Assembly (NCBI RefSeq): GCF_003268595.1
Contig: NZ_CP029797.1
Span: 2,749,501 to 2,813,500 of the forward strand
DNA length: 64,000 bases
Direction of reading: 5' to 3'
DNA from: Paraliobacillus zengyii
GTDB taxonomy: Bacteria > Bacillota > Bacilli > Bacillales > Amphibacillaceae
Shown here: one piece after another, positions 7,832-21,633 of the stretch
Position numbering within the stretch: position 1 is the stretch's first letter
Layout: the number at the start of each line of letters is the position of its first letter
The notes under the pieces: generated by a model
What the model saw: only the letters and a program-made list of their open reading frames with translations
Database searches by the model: none
What the model was told of the DNA's origin: nothing
Translations under genes and position numbers: made by a program

Positions 7832-7862
7832 AACCCCCTCACTATCTAATTAGTAAGGGGGT
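7832..7862 (-). terminator. Terminator-like hairpin after secG
   Basis: AACCCCCT pairs with AGGGGGTT, plus an inner ACTA/TAGT, and is followed on the minus strand by TTTTGATTT. It lies 16 bp beyond the secG stop, so est-rnr expression would need read-through or its own promoter. Confidence 0.6.
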
Positions 7863-7877
7863 TAACCATTGTTTCGC

Positions 7878-8108
7878 TTATAGAATGTAAGCAACTGCAA
7901 ATGTTAATACAAATAATAAAACAGCCGCTACAACAGTAGCACGATGCAAGACAGCATCAATACCACGCGCTTTTTGTTTACCGAATAATTGCTCTGCACC
8001 ACCAGAAATTGCTCCTGATAATCCAGCACTTTTTCCTGACTGAAGTAATACTAAAACGATAAGTGCTATGGCAACAATAATTAATAACGTAATCGCAACT
8101 CCTTGCAT
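7878..8108 (-). CDS. secG: Protein translocase subunit SecG
   Basis: A 76-residue membrane subunit of the SecYEG channel. It has two hydrophobic segments (about 5-23 and 54-75) joined by the conserved linker [30 protein letters not shown]. The start ATG at 8106-8108 has GGAGG 11 nt upstream; the GTG four codons further up touches the ribosome site and is unlikely. The length is typical of Bacillus SecG. Confidence 0.96.
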   Translation of the reverse strand: MQGVAITLLIIVAIALIVLVLLQSGKSAGLSGAISGGAEQLFGKQKARGIDAVLHRATVVAAVLLFVLTFAVAYIL

Positions 8109-8275
8109 GGTTGCGTACACCTCCTAAGACACACTAATACATAAACTAAATGTAGCATAAATAGGAACTACTTCGCAAGTTAATTTTTACTAGAAAGCAT
8201 GGTTTGTTCTGCCACTCTATTCCAATTTACTATATACTAGTGTAAAAGTTGTAAATAAAGCGAGGTAAATTTCTA

Positions 8276-9196
8276 ATGAAACGAACAAATTGGATCACTA
8301 CAAATGATAACTATTCTATCTACTATCAACAATGGGAAAACCCTTCTATTGAGCCTAAAGCAATCATGCAAATCGCACATGGCATGGCAGAACACATCGA
8401 TCGTTATGATGAATTCGCAAATTTTTTAGTAGAACGCGGCATATTAGTTTATGGAAATGATCATCGTGGACATGGTCAAACGGGAAAAAAATACGGAACT
8501 GGTTATTTTGACCAAGCAAACGGATTTGACAAAGCAACAAATGACTTACTAACCTTGACTGAAATGATTAAAATGAGACACCCTACTCTACCAATATTTT
8601 TATTTGGACATAGTATGGGATCTTTTTTAGTTCGCAATTATTTATTAAAAGAATCGAATCAACTTGCAGGCGTGATACTTTCAGGAACTGGTTCTGAACC
8701 AAAACTCATTACTAAAATAGGGAAAATGATTGCAAAATCACAAATAACCTCCCATGGATGGAATGAACCTTCTAACTTTTTAAATAAAGTAGTATTTGGA
8801 AAGTACGCACGTTACTTTAAACAACGAGAAACTGCATTCGATTGGCTTAGTCGAGATCAGCGAAATGTAAAGGCTTATCTTGACGACCCAGATACTGGTT
8901 TTATACCTAGTGCTTCCTTTTTCTATGATCTCTTTAATGGGATTGAAGTCATCCAAGATCAAAAGAAAATAGCTACTATTGCAAAAGATCTCCCGTTTTT
9001 CTTTATTAGCGGAACCAATGATCCTGTTGGTAAGTTTACCAAAGGTGTTAACAAAACAATTAAACAGTACCAAAGCAAAGGCATTAATAAGATAGATTTT
9101 AAATTTTATCAAGATGCTAGACATGAGTTACTTCATGAGATAAATCGTCAAGAGGTAATGGAAGACATACACAAATGGCTCTTAGAAAATAGGTAA
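8276..9196 (+). CDS. Lysophospholipase-like alpha/beta hydrolase
   Basis: A 306-residue serine hydrolase of the monoglyceride lipase/PldB group (YtpA-like). Motifs are IAHGMAEHIDRYDEFA (oxyanion region), the NDHRGHGQTG stretch typical of this group, the nucleophile elbow GHSMGS, and the late acid and His in GTNDPVGKF and DARHELLHE. There is no signal peptide, so it is probably cytosolic or membrane-associated. It is divergent from secG and stands alone. Substrate inferred to be lysophospholipid or monoacylglycerol. Confidence 0.88.
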   Translation: MKRTNWITTNDNYSIYYQQWENPSIEPKAIMQIAHGMAEHIDRYDEFANFLVERGILVYGNDHRGHGQTGKKYGTGYFDQANGFDKATNDLLTLTEMIKMRHPTLPIFLFGHSMGSFLVRNYLLKESNQLAGVILSGTGSEPKLITKIGKMIAKSQITSHGWNEPSNFLNKVVFGKYARYFKQRETAFDWLSRDQRNVKAYLDDPDTGFIPSASFFYDLFNGIEVIQDQKKIATIAKDLPFFFISGTNDPVGKFTKGVNKTIKQYQSKGINKIDFKFYQDARHELLHEINRQEVMEDIHKWLLENR

Positions 9197-9241
9197 AAAG
9201 CACAAATATGCTTGATAATGATTTATTTTGGCAGTTTTTGA

Positions 9242-9270
9242 TTGAAAATAAAGGTAGGTTGTTTTATTAT
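9242..9270 (+). promoter_or_regulatory. fruR-fruK promoter
   Basis: TTGAAA (9242-9247) and TATTAT (9265-9270), 17 nt apart, 36 bp before the chosen fruR ATG. As a DeoR-type regulator FruR probably acts near here, but I could not define its operator. Confidence 0.6.
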
Positions 9271-9305
9271 AAAGATAAAGCCCTTACAATTAGGTGGGAT
9301 TAAAA

Positions 9306-10061
9306 ATGTTAACACCGAAAAGACACAAATTAATCAGTGAAGTTATTCAAAAACAACAATTAGTTACCATTCAAGAATTAGTAGCTTTAACAGGGGCATC
9401 TGAATCAACTATAAGACGAGATCTAAGTGAATTAGAAAAGCAACATTTACTTGTTCGAATACATGGTGGCGCTACGTTAAAGCAATCAAAAAGCCAAGAA
9501 TTGAGTTATCCCGAGAAATCGAGACAACATATAGATAGTAAGAAAAGGATTGCTTATTATGCATCAGCGTTAATAGAGGAAAATGATTGTATCTATCTAG
9601 ATGCCGGAACGACAACATATGAGATGATACCATTCTTAGTAGATCGGAATATAACGGTCGTTACAAACGGCTTAACCCATGTAGAATTGCTCAGTCAACT
9701 TAATATTAAAACGTATTTACTTGGCGGTTTTGTGAAAAATACAACAAGAGCACTAATAGGGCAAGGTGCACAAGCAAGTCTTCTGCAATATAGATTAGAT
9801 AAATGTTTCCTTGGTGTGAATGGAATCCATAGTGATTATGCTTATACAACACCAGATCCAGAAGAAGCAATAATAAAAAAAACTGCTTTAAAAATAGCCC
9901 AGAATGGTTTCGTGGTAGCAGATGCTTCAAAACTAAACCAGATTTCTTTTGCTAAAATTGATGACCTACAAGCAGCGACAATTATCATAAACAAACCAAC
10001 AGAAGCTTCACTTGATTTGTTTGAAAAGAAAACTAACGTAAAGGTTGTGACAGAAGAATGA
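9306..10061 (+). CDS. fruR: DeoR-family transcriptional regulator FruR
   Basis: A 251-residue repressor of fructose genes. The N-terminal helix-turn-helix reads VTIQELVALTGASESTIRRD, followed by the DeoR signature LLVRIHGGATL. The C-terminal sugar-phosphate sensor has DAGTTTYEMIPFL and FLGVNGI. The ATG at 9306 follows AGGTGGG; the in-frame GTG at 9294 lies within that site. It overlaps fruK by 4 nt (ATGA), which fixes its assignment as FruR rather than another DeoR member. Confidence 0.9.
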   Translation: MLTPKRHKLISEVIQKQQLVTIQELVALTGASESTIRRDLSELEKQHLLVRIHGGATLKQSKSQELSYPEKSRQHIDSKKRIAYYASALIEENDCIYLDAGTTTYEMIPFLVDRNITVVTNGLTHVELLSQLNIKTYLLGGFVKNTTRALIGQGAQASLLQYRLDKCFLGVNGIHSDYAYTTPDPEEAIIKKTALKIAQNGFVVADASKLNQISFAKIDDLQAATIIINKPTEASLDLFEKKTNVKVVTEE

Positions 10062-10969
10062 TATACACATGTACATTAAATCCATCAATTGACTACATTA
10101 TTCATGTCTCAGAATTTCAATTTGGTGAATTAAACCGTGGCGAACAAACTTCATACTACCCTGGTGGTAAAGGGATTAATGTTTCACGTGTTTTAAAAAG
10201 GCTCGCTATCAATAATACAGCACTTGGATTTCTTGGTGACTTTACTGGTGATTTCATTAAGAATAAGTTGCAAGCAGAAACTGTGCAAACAGACTTCATA
10301 CCTGTACAAGGAACTACTAGAATTAATATGAAGATGAAGTCTAATAAGGAAACAGAAATTAATGGTCCAGGTCCTTCGATTTCCACTGATCAGTTAGAGG
10401 AACTATATACGCAAATCAGAAATTTAAAAGCAGGAGATATTTTAGTTGCAGCTGGTAGTATCCCAAATACAGTTCCTTCTAATTTCTACGTAAAAGCAGC
10501 TGCAATTTGTGAAACTAATGGCGTACAAATGGTTGCTGATACATCTAGCCAAGGATTAAAAGAACTACTTGGAACGAAACTATTATTAGTTAAACCAAAT
10601 CAACAAGAACTTGGTGAATTATTTGATGTCAACATAGAGACAATAGAAGATGCCGTAACATATGGCAAAAAACTACACGAACAAGGAGCTCAAAATGTTA
10701 TTGTTTCCATGGGCGGAGATGGAGCAGTTTATATCTCAGAACAAGGAAGCTTTATTGCAAAGGCACCTAAAGGAACCGTTAAAAACACAGTCGGTGCAGG
10801 GGATTCTATGGTATCCGGCTTTCTAGCTGCATATACCACAGAAAAGTCTGCTGAAGATACATTTCGATATGCAGTAGCTACAGGAAGTGCAACTGCATTT
10901 AGCGCAGATTTATGTACAAAAAGTGATGTAGAGGCTCTATTAGATAAAGTAGAAATAAAAAGAGCTTAA
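10058..10969 (+). CDS. fruK: 1-phosphofructokinase
   Basis: A 303-residue PfkB-family kinase that phosphorylates fructose-1-phosphate to fructose-1,6-bisphosphate. It has the N-terminal TLNPSIDYI and YPGGKGINVSRVLKRL motifs of the 1-phosphofructokinase/tagatose-6-P kinase branch and the C-terminal catalytic GAGDSMVSGFLAAY with the base Asp. It is translationally coupled to fruR. The fructose permease gene fruA, which normally follows, is absent; the next genes are ptsH and ptsI. Confidence 0.95.
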   Translation: MIYTCTLNPSIDYIIHVSEFQFGELNRGEQTSYYPGGKGINVSRVLKRLAINNTALGFLGDFTGDFIKNKLQAETVQTDFIPVQGTTRINMKMKSNKETEINGPGPSISTDQLEELYTQIRNLKAGDILVAAGSIPNTVPSNFYVKAAAICETNGVQMVADTSSQGLKELLGTKLLLVKPNQQELGELFDVNIETIEDAVTYGKKLHEQGAQNVIVSMGGDGAVYISEQGSFIAKAPKGTVKNTVGAGDSMVSGFLAAYTTEKSAEDTFRYAVATGSATAFSADLCTKSDVEALLDKVEIKRA

Positions 10970-11049
10970 TCAACAAGATGGTTAAGCAATGTTATTGGAC
11001 TTCACCCTCATATAATGGTATTGTAGTGTAGGTATAACATAGAAAGATT

Positions 11050-11072
11050 GGAATATTTAATTCCCTCTTTTT
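11050..11072 (+). terminator. Weak terminator-like hairpin after fruK
   Basis: GGAAT (11050-11054) and ATTCC (11060-11064) can pair, followed by CTCTTTTTT. The 5-bp stem is short, so some transcripts may continue into ptsHI. Confidence 0.35.
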
Positions 11073-11111
11073 TAGGAATCTTACAATTATGCGACGTTTT
11101 TGAAGAAACCC

Positions 11112-11141
11112 TTGAAATCACAACTAAAAACAGAGTAAAAT
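11112..11141 (+). promoter_or_regulatory. ptsH promoter
   Basis: TTGAAA (11112-11117) and TAAAAT (11136-11141) with an 18-nt spacer, 52 bp upstream of the ptsH ATG. Confidence 0.6.
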
Positions 11142-11193
11142 TGTAATGTAACATACCTATAAAAATTTATAAATAATTCAGGAGGTTTTTCTC

Positions 11194-11463
11194 ATGTCAG
11201 CAGAAAAAACAGTTAAAATTACAGATTCAACAGGTGTACACGCACGTCCAGCAACAGTGCTTGTAAATAAAGCAGGAAGTTTCGCTTCAGACGTTACAGT
11301 AGAATATAACGGTAAGTCAGTAAACTTAAAATCTATTATGGGCGTTATGTCATTAGGAATTCCAAAAGACGCTGAAATTAAAATTGTTGCGGAAGGTTCT
11401 GATGAGCAAGAAGCAGTAGATGCAATTTTTGAAGTGATCAAAAAAGAAGGACTAGGGGAGTAA
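11194..11463 (+). CDS. ptsH: Phosphocarrier protein HPr
   Basis: An 89-residue PTS phosphocarrier. The phosphorylated His is in [11 protein letters not shown] (His16 counting the initiator Met), and the regulatory Ser targeted by HPr kinase is in [12 protein letters not shown]. The ATG follows CAGGAGG. HPr receives phosphate from EI, encoded 6 bp downstream, and as P-Ser-HPr is the CcpA corepressor. HprK and the HPr paralogue Crh are encoded elsewhere in this window. Confidence 0.98.
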   Translation: MSAEKTVKITDSTGVHARPATVLVNKAGSFASDVTVEYNGKSVNLKSIMGVMSLGIPKDAEIKIVAEGSDEQEAVDAIFEVIKKEGLGE

Positions 11464-11469
11464 TTATTA

Positions 11470-13185
11470 ATGAGTAATATCAAAGGGATCGCAGCATCAA
11501 ACGGAATTGCTATTGCTAAAGTTTATAAATTGGCTGCTCCGGATCTTTCTTTTGAAAAAAAGAAAGTTGACGATGTGGAAGCTGAAGTGGAACGCTTAAG
11601 TAAAGCACTTGAGATTTCCAAAACAGAATTAGAGAAAATAAAAGAAAATGCTCGCAAAACACTTGGCGATGAACATGCTGAGATTTTCTCTGCACACTTA
11701 CTCGTACTAAGTGACCCAGAAATGATTAATCCGATTAAAGATAAAATCAAAACAGATCAGGTTAATGCTGAATTTGCTTTAGACGAAACAGCTACTATGT
11801 TTATTGACATGTTTAAAGCGATGGAAAACGAATACATGCGGGAACGTGCTGCCGACATTCAAGACGTAACAAAACGTGTAATGGCTCACCTACTAAATGT
11901 ATCATTTCCAGATCCAGCATTAATTGATAAAGAAGTTATTGTTGTTGCAGAGGATCTTACTCCATCTGATACAGCACAACTAAACAAGAAGTTTGTTAAA
12001 GGGTTTACCACTAATATCGGTGGACGTACATCTCACTCAGCAATTATGGCTCGTTCATTAGAAATTCCTGCTGTTGTTGGAACAAAAACAATAACAACAG
12101 ATGCAATTGAAGATGAAATTGCAATTGTGGATGGGATTGACGGTGAGGTTATTATCAACCCAACTAAGGAAGAAATAGCAAAGTATGAACAAAAACACGC
12201 AGATTTCGAAAAGCAAAAAGAAATCTGGGCGCAATTAAAAGATGAACCAACTGTTTCTTCTGATGGAGAACATGTTGAACTTGTCGCAAACATTGGTACA
12301 CCAGAAGACGTTGCTGGTATTATTAATAATGGTGGAGAAGGCGTTGGTCTATATCGTACGGAGTTTCTTTATATGGGTAAATCCCAGCTTCCAACCGAAG
12401 ATGAACAGTTTGAAGCCTATTCATCTGTTTTAGAACAAATGGGTGATAAACCAGTTGTAGTTCGTACACTAGATATAGGTGGAGATAAAGAGCTTAGCTA
12501 CTTAGATTTACCTAAGGAAATGAATCCATTTCTAGGATTCCGCGCTATTCGTTTATGCTTAGAGCGTGATGATATTTTCCGTGTACAATTACGTGCACTT
12601 CTACGTGCTAGTACATATGGGAACCTAAAAATTATGTTTCCTATGATTGCAACTTTAGATGAGTTTAGACAAGCTAAAGCACTATTAGAAGAAGAGAAAA
12701 CAAACTTATTAAACGAAGGTGTCAATGTTTCCGATAAGATCGAAGTCGGTATTATGGTCGAAATCCCTTCAACTGCTGTAATTGCTCGTCAATTCGCTAA
12801 AGAAGTTGATTTCTTCAGTATTGGAACAAATGATTTGATTCAATACACAATGGCTGCCGATCGTATGAATGAACATGTCTCTTATCTATACCAACCATAC
12901 CACCCTGCTATCTTAAACCTTGTTAACAATGTTATTGAAGCAGCACATGCAGAAGGCAAATGGGCTGGAATGTGTGGGGAAATGGCTGGCGACTCAATTG
13001 CAATTCCAATTCTCTTAGGTCTTGGATTAGATGAGTATAGTATGAGTGCAACTTCAATTCTTGCAGCACGTACACAAATAAAAGGATTGTCCAAGAAAGA
13101 GCTCGCTACTTTCAAAGATGAATTACTTAGCATGGGTACTGCAGATGAAGTTGAAGCATTTATTCGTGAAAAAACAAATCAATAA
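11470..13185 (+). CDS. ptsI: PTS enzyme I (phosphoenolpyruvate-protein phosphotransferase)
   Basis: A 571-residue soluble enzyme that moves phosphate from phosphoenolpyruvate to HPr. The HPr-binding helical region is N-terminal. The swivelling His domain has the active His in [12 protein letters not shown] (about 185-196). The C-terminal TIM barrel binds PEP, with [21 protein letters not shown] and the GMCGEMAGD loop carrying the catalytic Cys. It is full length, in operon with ptsH, and ends at a strong terminator. Confidence 0.98.
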   Translation: MSNIKGIAASNGIAIAKVYKLAAPDLSFEKKKVDDVEAEVERLSKALEISKTELEKIKENARKTLGDEHAEIFSAHLLVLSDPEMINPIKDKIKTDQVNAEFALDETATMFIDMFKAMENEYMRERAADIQDVTKRVMAHLLNVSFPDPALIDKEVIVVAEDLTPSDTAQLNKKFVKGFTTNIGGRTSHSAIMARSLEIPAVVGTKTITTDAIEDEIAIVDGIDGEVIINPTKEEIAKYEQKHADFEKQKEIWAQLKDEPTVSSDGEHVELVANIGTPEDVAGIINNGGEGVGLYRTEFLYMGKSQLPTEDEQFEAYSSVLEQMGDKPVVVRTLDIGGDKELSYLDLPKEMNPFLGFRAIRLCLERDDIFRVQLRALLRASTYGNLKIMFPMIATLDEFRQAKALLEEEKTNLLNEGVNVSDKIEVGIMVEIPSTAVIARQFAKEVDFFSIGTNDLIQYTMAADRMNEHVSYLYQPYHPAILNLVNNVIEAAHAEGKWAGMCGEMAGDSIAIPILLGLGLDEYSMSATSILAARTQIKGLSKKELATFKDELLSMGTADEVEAFIREKTNQ

Positions 13186-13190
13186 AGTAA

Positions 13191-13224
13191 AAAAGCAATC
13201 TCCAAAAGGAGATTGCTTTTTATT
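13191..13224 (+). terminator. ptsHI terminator
   Basis: AAAAGCAATCTCC (13191-13203) pairs with GGAGATTGCTTTT (13208-13220), followed by TATTT. Confidence 0.9.
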
Positions 13225-13365
13225 TACTCAACTTTCTCACCAAAAATTAAAGCTAATCGTTGACTGTTATCAGTTTGGAGTGTGTTCATTATATAGCTTG
13301 GCAATATTTAAATAGGTTGTTTATTAGTAAATAAACATAGACTGCGCAATATCATCGCTTAGCTT

Positions 13366-13480
13366 AAGTCGGAATTATCATCAACTGTGACGTAACATTC
13401 TGGTCTTACTCGCTACGTCAGCAAAATAGTTTCGCTTTCCGTGGGCACGAACCTCAGCTATTTGCTTCCTGCGCTAGTTT
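13366..13480. repeat. Dispersed palindromic repeat, incomplete copy
   Basis: CGCTTTCCGTGGGCACG followed by CCTCAGCTA matches one arm of the copy at 44430-44560 read in reverse. The preceding GTCGGAATTATCATCAACTG is shared with the flank at about 44069-44088. The central hairpin and second arm are missing. Confidence 0.6.
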
Positions 13481-14054
13481 GAAGAAAAACTTTAATGTAG
13501 TATATAAACAATTGATGAGCTTGTCTGTAGTTAAAATGTAATTGATTTTTATACTCGAGCATTATACAGTACGTTTAATGCAAGTTAGCGTAATATATGA
13601 AAATGACTCCATTTCCACAGGCTATTTTCTCATATAAATAAACATCTTTGCAATACATAGTAACGATAAAGAGCTTGTCCTTCTTTCATAGTTATAATTT
13701 TAGTTCATAAAAGAAGGCATCTGTACTAGCGATAGAAATATAGGTAGACTGCAGGACATGGAATGCCTCAACAGCGACACAATGCACGAAACGTCCAGGG
13801 CTAAGCTTCTTGTAATCAACAACTATTACGAAAATAACCTCACTATTATACGAAGATAATGTTATCAAAATGTTATTTGATTTTCGAGGATGTCATTAAT
13901 TTTACTTGACATGCTAATTTCCATCTCCTATCACTAACAAAGAGTAAAATCTGTACATAGAAATGAGCGGATCTTAATCAAATTTGTTAGCTAAAAACTA
14001 GCATGTAAATTATTATTTCTATCCAGTTTAATTCATCGTTTGTAATTACAAACC

Positions 14055-14191
14055 AGCGGATCAAGCGAAATGGGTGAGACTCCCGTCGGAACAGCACGGG
14101 CTGAAGATCCACTTGGTAAAGTGTTCTTCTTTATCAAGTTAGCTGAAGTCGTGCCCACAGGAAAGCGAGTCCATTTCTTTTGAGTAGCGGG
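14055..14191. repeat. Dispersed palindromic repeat, full copy
   Basis: The outer arms AAGCGAAATGG and CCATTTCTTTT are nearly complementary. Inside are ACAGCACGGGCTGAAGATCC, a hairpin CTTGGTAAAG/CTTTATCAAG, then TTAGCTGAAG and CGTGCCCACAGGAAAGCG. It shares its core with the copies near 44 kb and 58 kb. Confidence 0.8.
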
Positions 14192-14330
14192 GAAGTAACT
14201 AAGTCGTACTTTATCTCAACTTTGATTGCGAGACTTCCGATTATGCCAAGACTTAAATGCCTGTTTCACGCTGCCAAAGTTTTTTATTAAATTAAATTTT
14301 TGGACATTGTCATCTAACTTTTATTCAAAC

Positions 14331-14362
14331 AAAAAGCTTGCCTAATGAAAGGCAAGCTTTTT
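14331..14362 (-). terminator. eno terminator
   Basis: AAAAAGCTTGCC pairs with GGCAAGCTTTTT around an 8-nt loop, 20 bp beyond the eno stop; the minus-strand 3' side ends in T5. Confidence 0.9.
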
Positions 14363-14381
14363 GTTTTCACTTTACTATTCC

Positions 14382-15692
<1,311 letters not shown>

Positions 15693-15702
15693 TTATAGCG
15701 TT

Positions 15703-18017
<2,315 letters not shown>

Positions 18018-18038
18018 TTAATCCAGATTAGATAAAAA

Positions 18039-19229
18039 TTATTTATCGTTAATTGATGCTAATCCTGGTAATTCTTTTCCTTCAAGATACTCTAATGAAG
18101 CTCCGCCACCAGTAGAGATATGCGAGAACTTATCAGCATAACCTAAGTCCATTGCGGCAGCAGCTGAGTCTCCTCCACCAATAATTGTCGTAGCATCTTC
18201 TAAAGCTGCAATTGATTCACAAACACCAATTGTACCACCAGCGAATTTCGAAAGTTCAAACACACCCATAGGTCCATTCCAAACAACCGTTTTTGCACCA
18301 TCTAATTCTTTTTTAAATAACTCGATTGTTTTTGGTCCAATATCTAAACCTTCTAATTCTGGAGGAATTCCACCTGATGCTGCTACTGAGATATTAGCAT
18401 CATTTGAAAAGTCATCTGCAACTAAGTTATCTACTGGTAATACAATTTTACCGTTTGCACGTTCTAGTAAGTCTTTTGCTAAATCAACTTTATCTGCTTC
18501 TAATAATGATTTACCAATTTCTTTTCCTTGTGCTTTAAAGAATGTATAAGCCATTCCACCACCAATAAGAACTTTATCAGCTTTTGTTAGTAAGTTTTCA
18601 ATTACACCAATTTTATCACTAACTTTTGCACCACCTAGGATAGCTACAAAAGGACGGACCGGATTATCAACAGCTTCACCAATAAACTTGATTTCTTTCT
18701 CCATTAAGAATCCAGCAGCTGTTTCAAGATTAGATGCAATTCCTACGTTAGACGCGTGTGTACGATGTGCTGTACCAAATGCATCATTGACAAATATGTC
18801 ACCTAAACTAGCCCAATATTTGCCTAATTCAGGATCATTTTTACTCTCTTTTTTACCATCAATATCTTCAAAACGTGTGTTTTCAAAAACTAAAACATTG
18901 CCATCAGATAATGCATCAATAGCTTTTTCTAATTTTTCTCCACGTGTTTCAGGTACAAATGTTACATCATTACCTAACAATTCGCCTAAACGATTTGCAA
19001 CAGGTTTTAATGATTTACCTTCTTTATCTGCTTCTTCAGCTACTTTACCTAAGTGAGAGAAGACAATTACTTTTGCGCCTTGTTCAACTAAGTATTTTAT
19101 TGTCGGTAATGCTTCGACAATACGATTATCATTCGTAATATTATTATTTTTCATTGGTACATTAAAGTCAGCACGTACTAATACTTTTTTGCCTTTAACG
19201 TCTAAGTCAGTGACAATTTTTTTGACCAT
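18039..19229 (-). CDS. pgk: Phosphoglycerate kinase
   Basis: A 396-residue glycolytic kinase making ATP from 1,3-bisphosphoglycerate. The N-domain motif is [11 protein letters not shown]; substrate-site residues lie in the FSHLGK and NDAFGTAHR stretches, and the nucleotide site in the [11 protein letters not shown] and GGGDSAAA loops. Start is the ATG at 19227-19229 after GGAGG; the ATG five codons upstream overlaps that ribosome site. It opens the pgk-tpiA-gpmI-eno cluster, separated from gap by a terminator that may allow read-through. Confidence 0.98.
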   Translation of the reverse strand: MVKKIVTDLDVKGKKVLVRADFNVPMKNNNITNDNRIVEALPTIKYLVEQGAKVIVFSHLGKVAEEADKEGKSLKPVANRLGELLGNDVTFVPETRGEKLEKAIDALSDGNVLVFENTRFEDIDGKKESKNDPELGKYWASLGDIFVNDAFGTAHRTHASNVGIASNLETAAGFLMEKEIKFIGEAVDNPVRPFVAILGGAKVSDKIGVIENLLTKADKVLIGGGMAYTFFKAQGKEIGKSLLEADKVDLAKDLLERANGKIVLPVDNLVADDFSNDANISVAASGGIPPELEGLDIGPKTIELFKKELDGAKTVVWNGPMGVFELSKFAGGTIGVCESIAALEDATTIIGGGDSAAAAMDLGYADKFSHISTGGGASLEYLEGKELPGLASINDK

Positions 19230-19341
19230 TTTATAATCCTCCATTTTTCAAAACCAAACAGTATAATGCTAAAGTCAATATACAAATGTTTGGGTCTATT
19301 TTATTTCTAGAAAGATTTCTCTTCATTACTTTTTAAAAAAT

Positions 19342-19375
19342 AGAAAGCGGGAAGCGCGATGGCTTCCCGCTTTCT
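19342..19375 (-). terminator. Terminator between gap and pgk
   Basis: AGAAAGCGGGAAGC pairs with GCTTCCCGCTTTCT around a 6-nt loop, then TATTTTTTA on the minus strand. It limits transcription from the CggR-controlled promoter into pgk. Confidence 0.9.
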
Positions 19376-19418
19376 GACCTACATAATGATAATAGGATTC
19401 GAGCTAAACTTTTAAAAA

Positions 19419-20420
19419 TTATAATTTTGCGAAGTATTCTAGTGTACGAACTAACTGTGAAGTATAAGACATTTCGTTGTCATACCAAGCAACAGTTTTC
19501 ACTAGTTGTTTACCATCAATGTCCATAACTTTTGTTTGTGTAGCATCAAAGATAGAACCGAATGTGCTTCCAACAATATCAGAAGAAACGATCATGTCTT
19601 CATTGTAACCATATGATTCATTAGCTGCTTTTTTCATAGCTGCATTTACTTCATCAACAGTAACATTTTTGTTTAGAACTGCAGTTAACTCAGTTAGTGA
19701 ACCAGTTGTAACAGGAACACGTTGAGCAGCACCGTCTAATTTACCTTGTAATTCAGGAATAACTAGGCCGATTGCTTTTGCAGCACCAGTTGTGTTTGGC
19801 ACAATATTAGCAGCTGCTGCACGTGCACGACGGTAATCAGCTTTAGGATGTGGTGCATCTAATGTATTTTGATCACCAGTATAAGCGTGAATAGTAGTCA
19901 TTAGACCTTGGTGAATGCCATATTCATCATTCAATACTTTAGCTAAAGGAGCTAAACAGTTAGTAGTACATGAAGCTGCTGAGATAACTGTTTCGTCACC
20001 TTTTAGAATATCGTGGTTTACATTATATACAACAGTTGGAACGTCATTACCACCTGGAGCAGAAATTACAACTTTCTTAGCTCCACCTTTAAGATGTAAT
20101 TCAGCTTTTTCTTTAGTAGCAAAGAAGCCTGTACATTCTAATACGATTTCAACACCTAAATCTCCCCATGGTAATTCTTCTGGGTTACGATTTGAAAGGA
20201 TTTTAACATCTTTACCATTAACAGTGAAGTGATCATCTTTTACAGTTACTTCACCTTTAAAAGGTCCTTGTGTAGTATCATATTTCAATAAATGTGCTAA
20301 CATATCAACATCTGTTAAATCATTGATAGCCACCACTTCAATACCTTCTACTTCTTGCATACGACGAAATGCTAAACGGCCAATACGACCAAAACCATTA
20401 ATACCAACTTTTACTGTCAT
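19419..20420 (-). CDS. gap: Glyceraldehyde-3-phosphate dehydrogenase, glycolytic
   Basis: A 333-residue NAD-dependent enzyme. Rossmann motif [10 protein letters not shown], then VVAINDLTD, where the Asp at the end of the second strand favours NAD over NADP, and catalytic Cys in [17 protein letters not shown]. It is the glycolytic (GapA) paralogue because it directly follows cggR, 31 bp downstream, and shares its promoter and CggR operator. Confidence 0.98.
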   Translation of the reverse strand: MTVKVGINGFGRIGRLAFRRMQEVEGIEVVAINDLTDVDMLAHLLKYDTTQGPFKGEVTVKDDHFTVNGKDVKILSNRNPEELPWGDLGVEIVLECTGFFATKEKAELHLKGGAKKVVISAPGGNDVPTVVYNVNHDILKGDETVISAASCTTNCLAPLAKVLNDEYGIHQGLMTTIHAYTGDQNTLDAPHPKADYRRARAAAANIVPNTTGAAKAIGLVIPELQGKLDGAAQRVPVTTGSLTELTAVLNKNVTVDEVNAAMKKAANESYGYNEDMIVSSDIVGSTFGSIFDATQTKVMDIDGKQLVKTVAWYDNEMSYTSQLVRTLEYFAKL

Positions 20421-20451
20421 TCTTGTTTCCTCCTTGTATGTTTCATTATAT

Positions 20452-21480
20452 TTAAAGGGAAAAACCCTTTATCAACTCATTTGCAGCAGCTTCATCCGTA
20501 ATTAACACATTACTTTTTCCTTGTTTAAAATACGAATAAATTGCTTTTGCTTTTGATTTTCCTCCTGCAACAGCTATTACACAATTTATTTTAGACAAAT
20601 CTTCTAATTGCATTCCAACTGTTCGCACTTTATGGATAACTTCACCCACATCATTTAAATAATAACCAAAAGCCTCACTTACTGCTTTACCCGCTTCAAT
20701 CTTATGTAAAACATCTTCAGAAGCCTTACGTCTTTTCGCCATTGTTAAAGCATCGCCTATGCCATGCATCACGACATCAGCTTGGCGAATAACACGCAAA
20801 ATCTCTTTTACAGAAGGCTCTTCAATGATCGATTGATAAGATTCCTCACTCAATGGGTCTGGCACATACAACAATCGATATTCCCCTTTTGCCTTCTTAG
20901 CCATCTCTGCACAAATTGTATTAGCTTGGTTTTCCACTCTCTCACCAAGTCCACCACGTGCTGGCACAAACATGCAGTTTTTAGCGTATGAAGATGGACT
21001 CATCATTTCTGCTACTGCAGCCATTGATGTCCCACCTGTAACAGCAATGGTTTGATTCGCTTGTATTAGCGATTGCAAGTAATCGACTGCTGCTTTGCTT
21101 AGCTCTTGCTTAACCCAATCATGTTCATCACTATCACCAGGTGTTATTATAACATGGTCTAAGTGTAATGTATCCTTAATCTGCTGTTCTATTACACTAA
21201 ATCCTGAAAGTTCACTCATAAAGTTTGCTAATTGATATAGCACATCTTTACCCACTTTAGTTATACACATACCTTTTGGTGTTACGTCAATAAGAACATG
21301 CTTGCTCAGAAAATCAATTTCACTTCGTACAACTCTTTCTTTCATTTCAATATGCTCAGCCAAACTGCGACGCCCAATCGGCTCCATCAATTGAATATAA
21401 TGTAGAATTTTATATCTTCGCTGCATAACATCGAGTAAATCAGGAAATAATTTCTTTTGAAGATCAAGTAATGCTCTCAT
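20452..21480 (-). CDS. cggR: Central glycolytic genes regulator CggR
   Basis: A 342-residue SorC/DeoR-type repressor of lower glycolysis, relieved by fructose-1,6-bisphosphate. The N-terminal winged helix contains [24 protein letters not shown]. The effector domain has [18 protein letters not shown] and [19 protein letters not shown], characteristic of this family. The ATG follows AAAAGGAG. Its operator and promoter are visible upstream (21517-21604), so it should repress its own operon with gap. Confidence 0.97.
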   Translation of the reverse strand: MRALLDLQKKLFPDLLDVMQRRYKILHYIQLMEPIGRRSLAEHIEMKERVVRSEIDFLSKHVLIDVTPKGMCITKVGKDVLYQLANFMSELSGFSVIEQQIKDTLHLDHVIITPGDSDEHDWVKQELSKAAVDYLQSLIQANQTIAVTGGTSMAAVAEMMSPSSYAKNCMFVPARGGLGERVENQANTICAEMAKKAKGEYRLLYVPDPLSEESYQSIIEEPSVKEILRVIRQADVVMHGIGDALTMAKRRKASEDVLHKIEAGKAVSEAFGYYLNDVGEVIHKVRTVGMQLEDLSKINCVIAVAGGKSKAKAIYSYFKQGKSNVLITDEAAANELIKGFSL

Positions 21481-21516
21481 GATTTAACTCCTTTTCTGAT
21501 ATGGTTAGGGATAAAA

Positions 21517-21545
21517 ATGTCCCTGCTAGCCATATCGCGTCCCGC
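21517..21545 (-). promoter_or_regulatory. CggR operator
   Basis: On the minus strand GCGGGACG (21538-21545) and AGGGACAT (21517-21524) form two direct half-sites 13 nt apart, matching the Bacillus CggR target pattern of CGGGAC repeats. It lies downstream of the promoter and upstream of cggR, where bound CggR blocks elongation in the known system. Confidence 0.8.
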
Positions 21546-21575
21546 ATACAGCAAAAAAATTCCTTTACAACCATT

Positions 21576-21604
21576 ATTGTAGCAGATATGTTTTCTTTAC
21601 TCAA
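21576..21604 (-). promoter_or_regulatory. cggR-gap promoter
   Basis: Minus-strand TTGAGT (21599-21604) and TACAAT (21576-21581) with a 17-nt spacer, 30 bp after the rpoN stop. Confidence 0.7.
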
Positions 21605-21633
21605 CTAATTTATCTCTCTTTCGTGAAATTTAT

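Larger units (their letters stand above)
13225..14330. other. Gene-free stretch between ptsI and eno, repeat-rich
   Basis: About 1.1 kb without a credible ORF. It holds two recognisable copies of the dispersed palindromic repeat (13366-13480 and 14055-14191) and a shortened one (near 13596-13640), where ATATGAAAAT and ATTTTCTCATAT flank a core reading ACTCCATTTCCACAGGC. The rest looks like degraded sequence with no clear signals. Confidence 0.7.
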
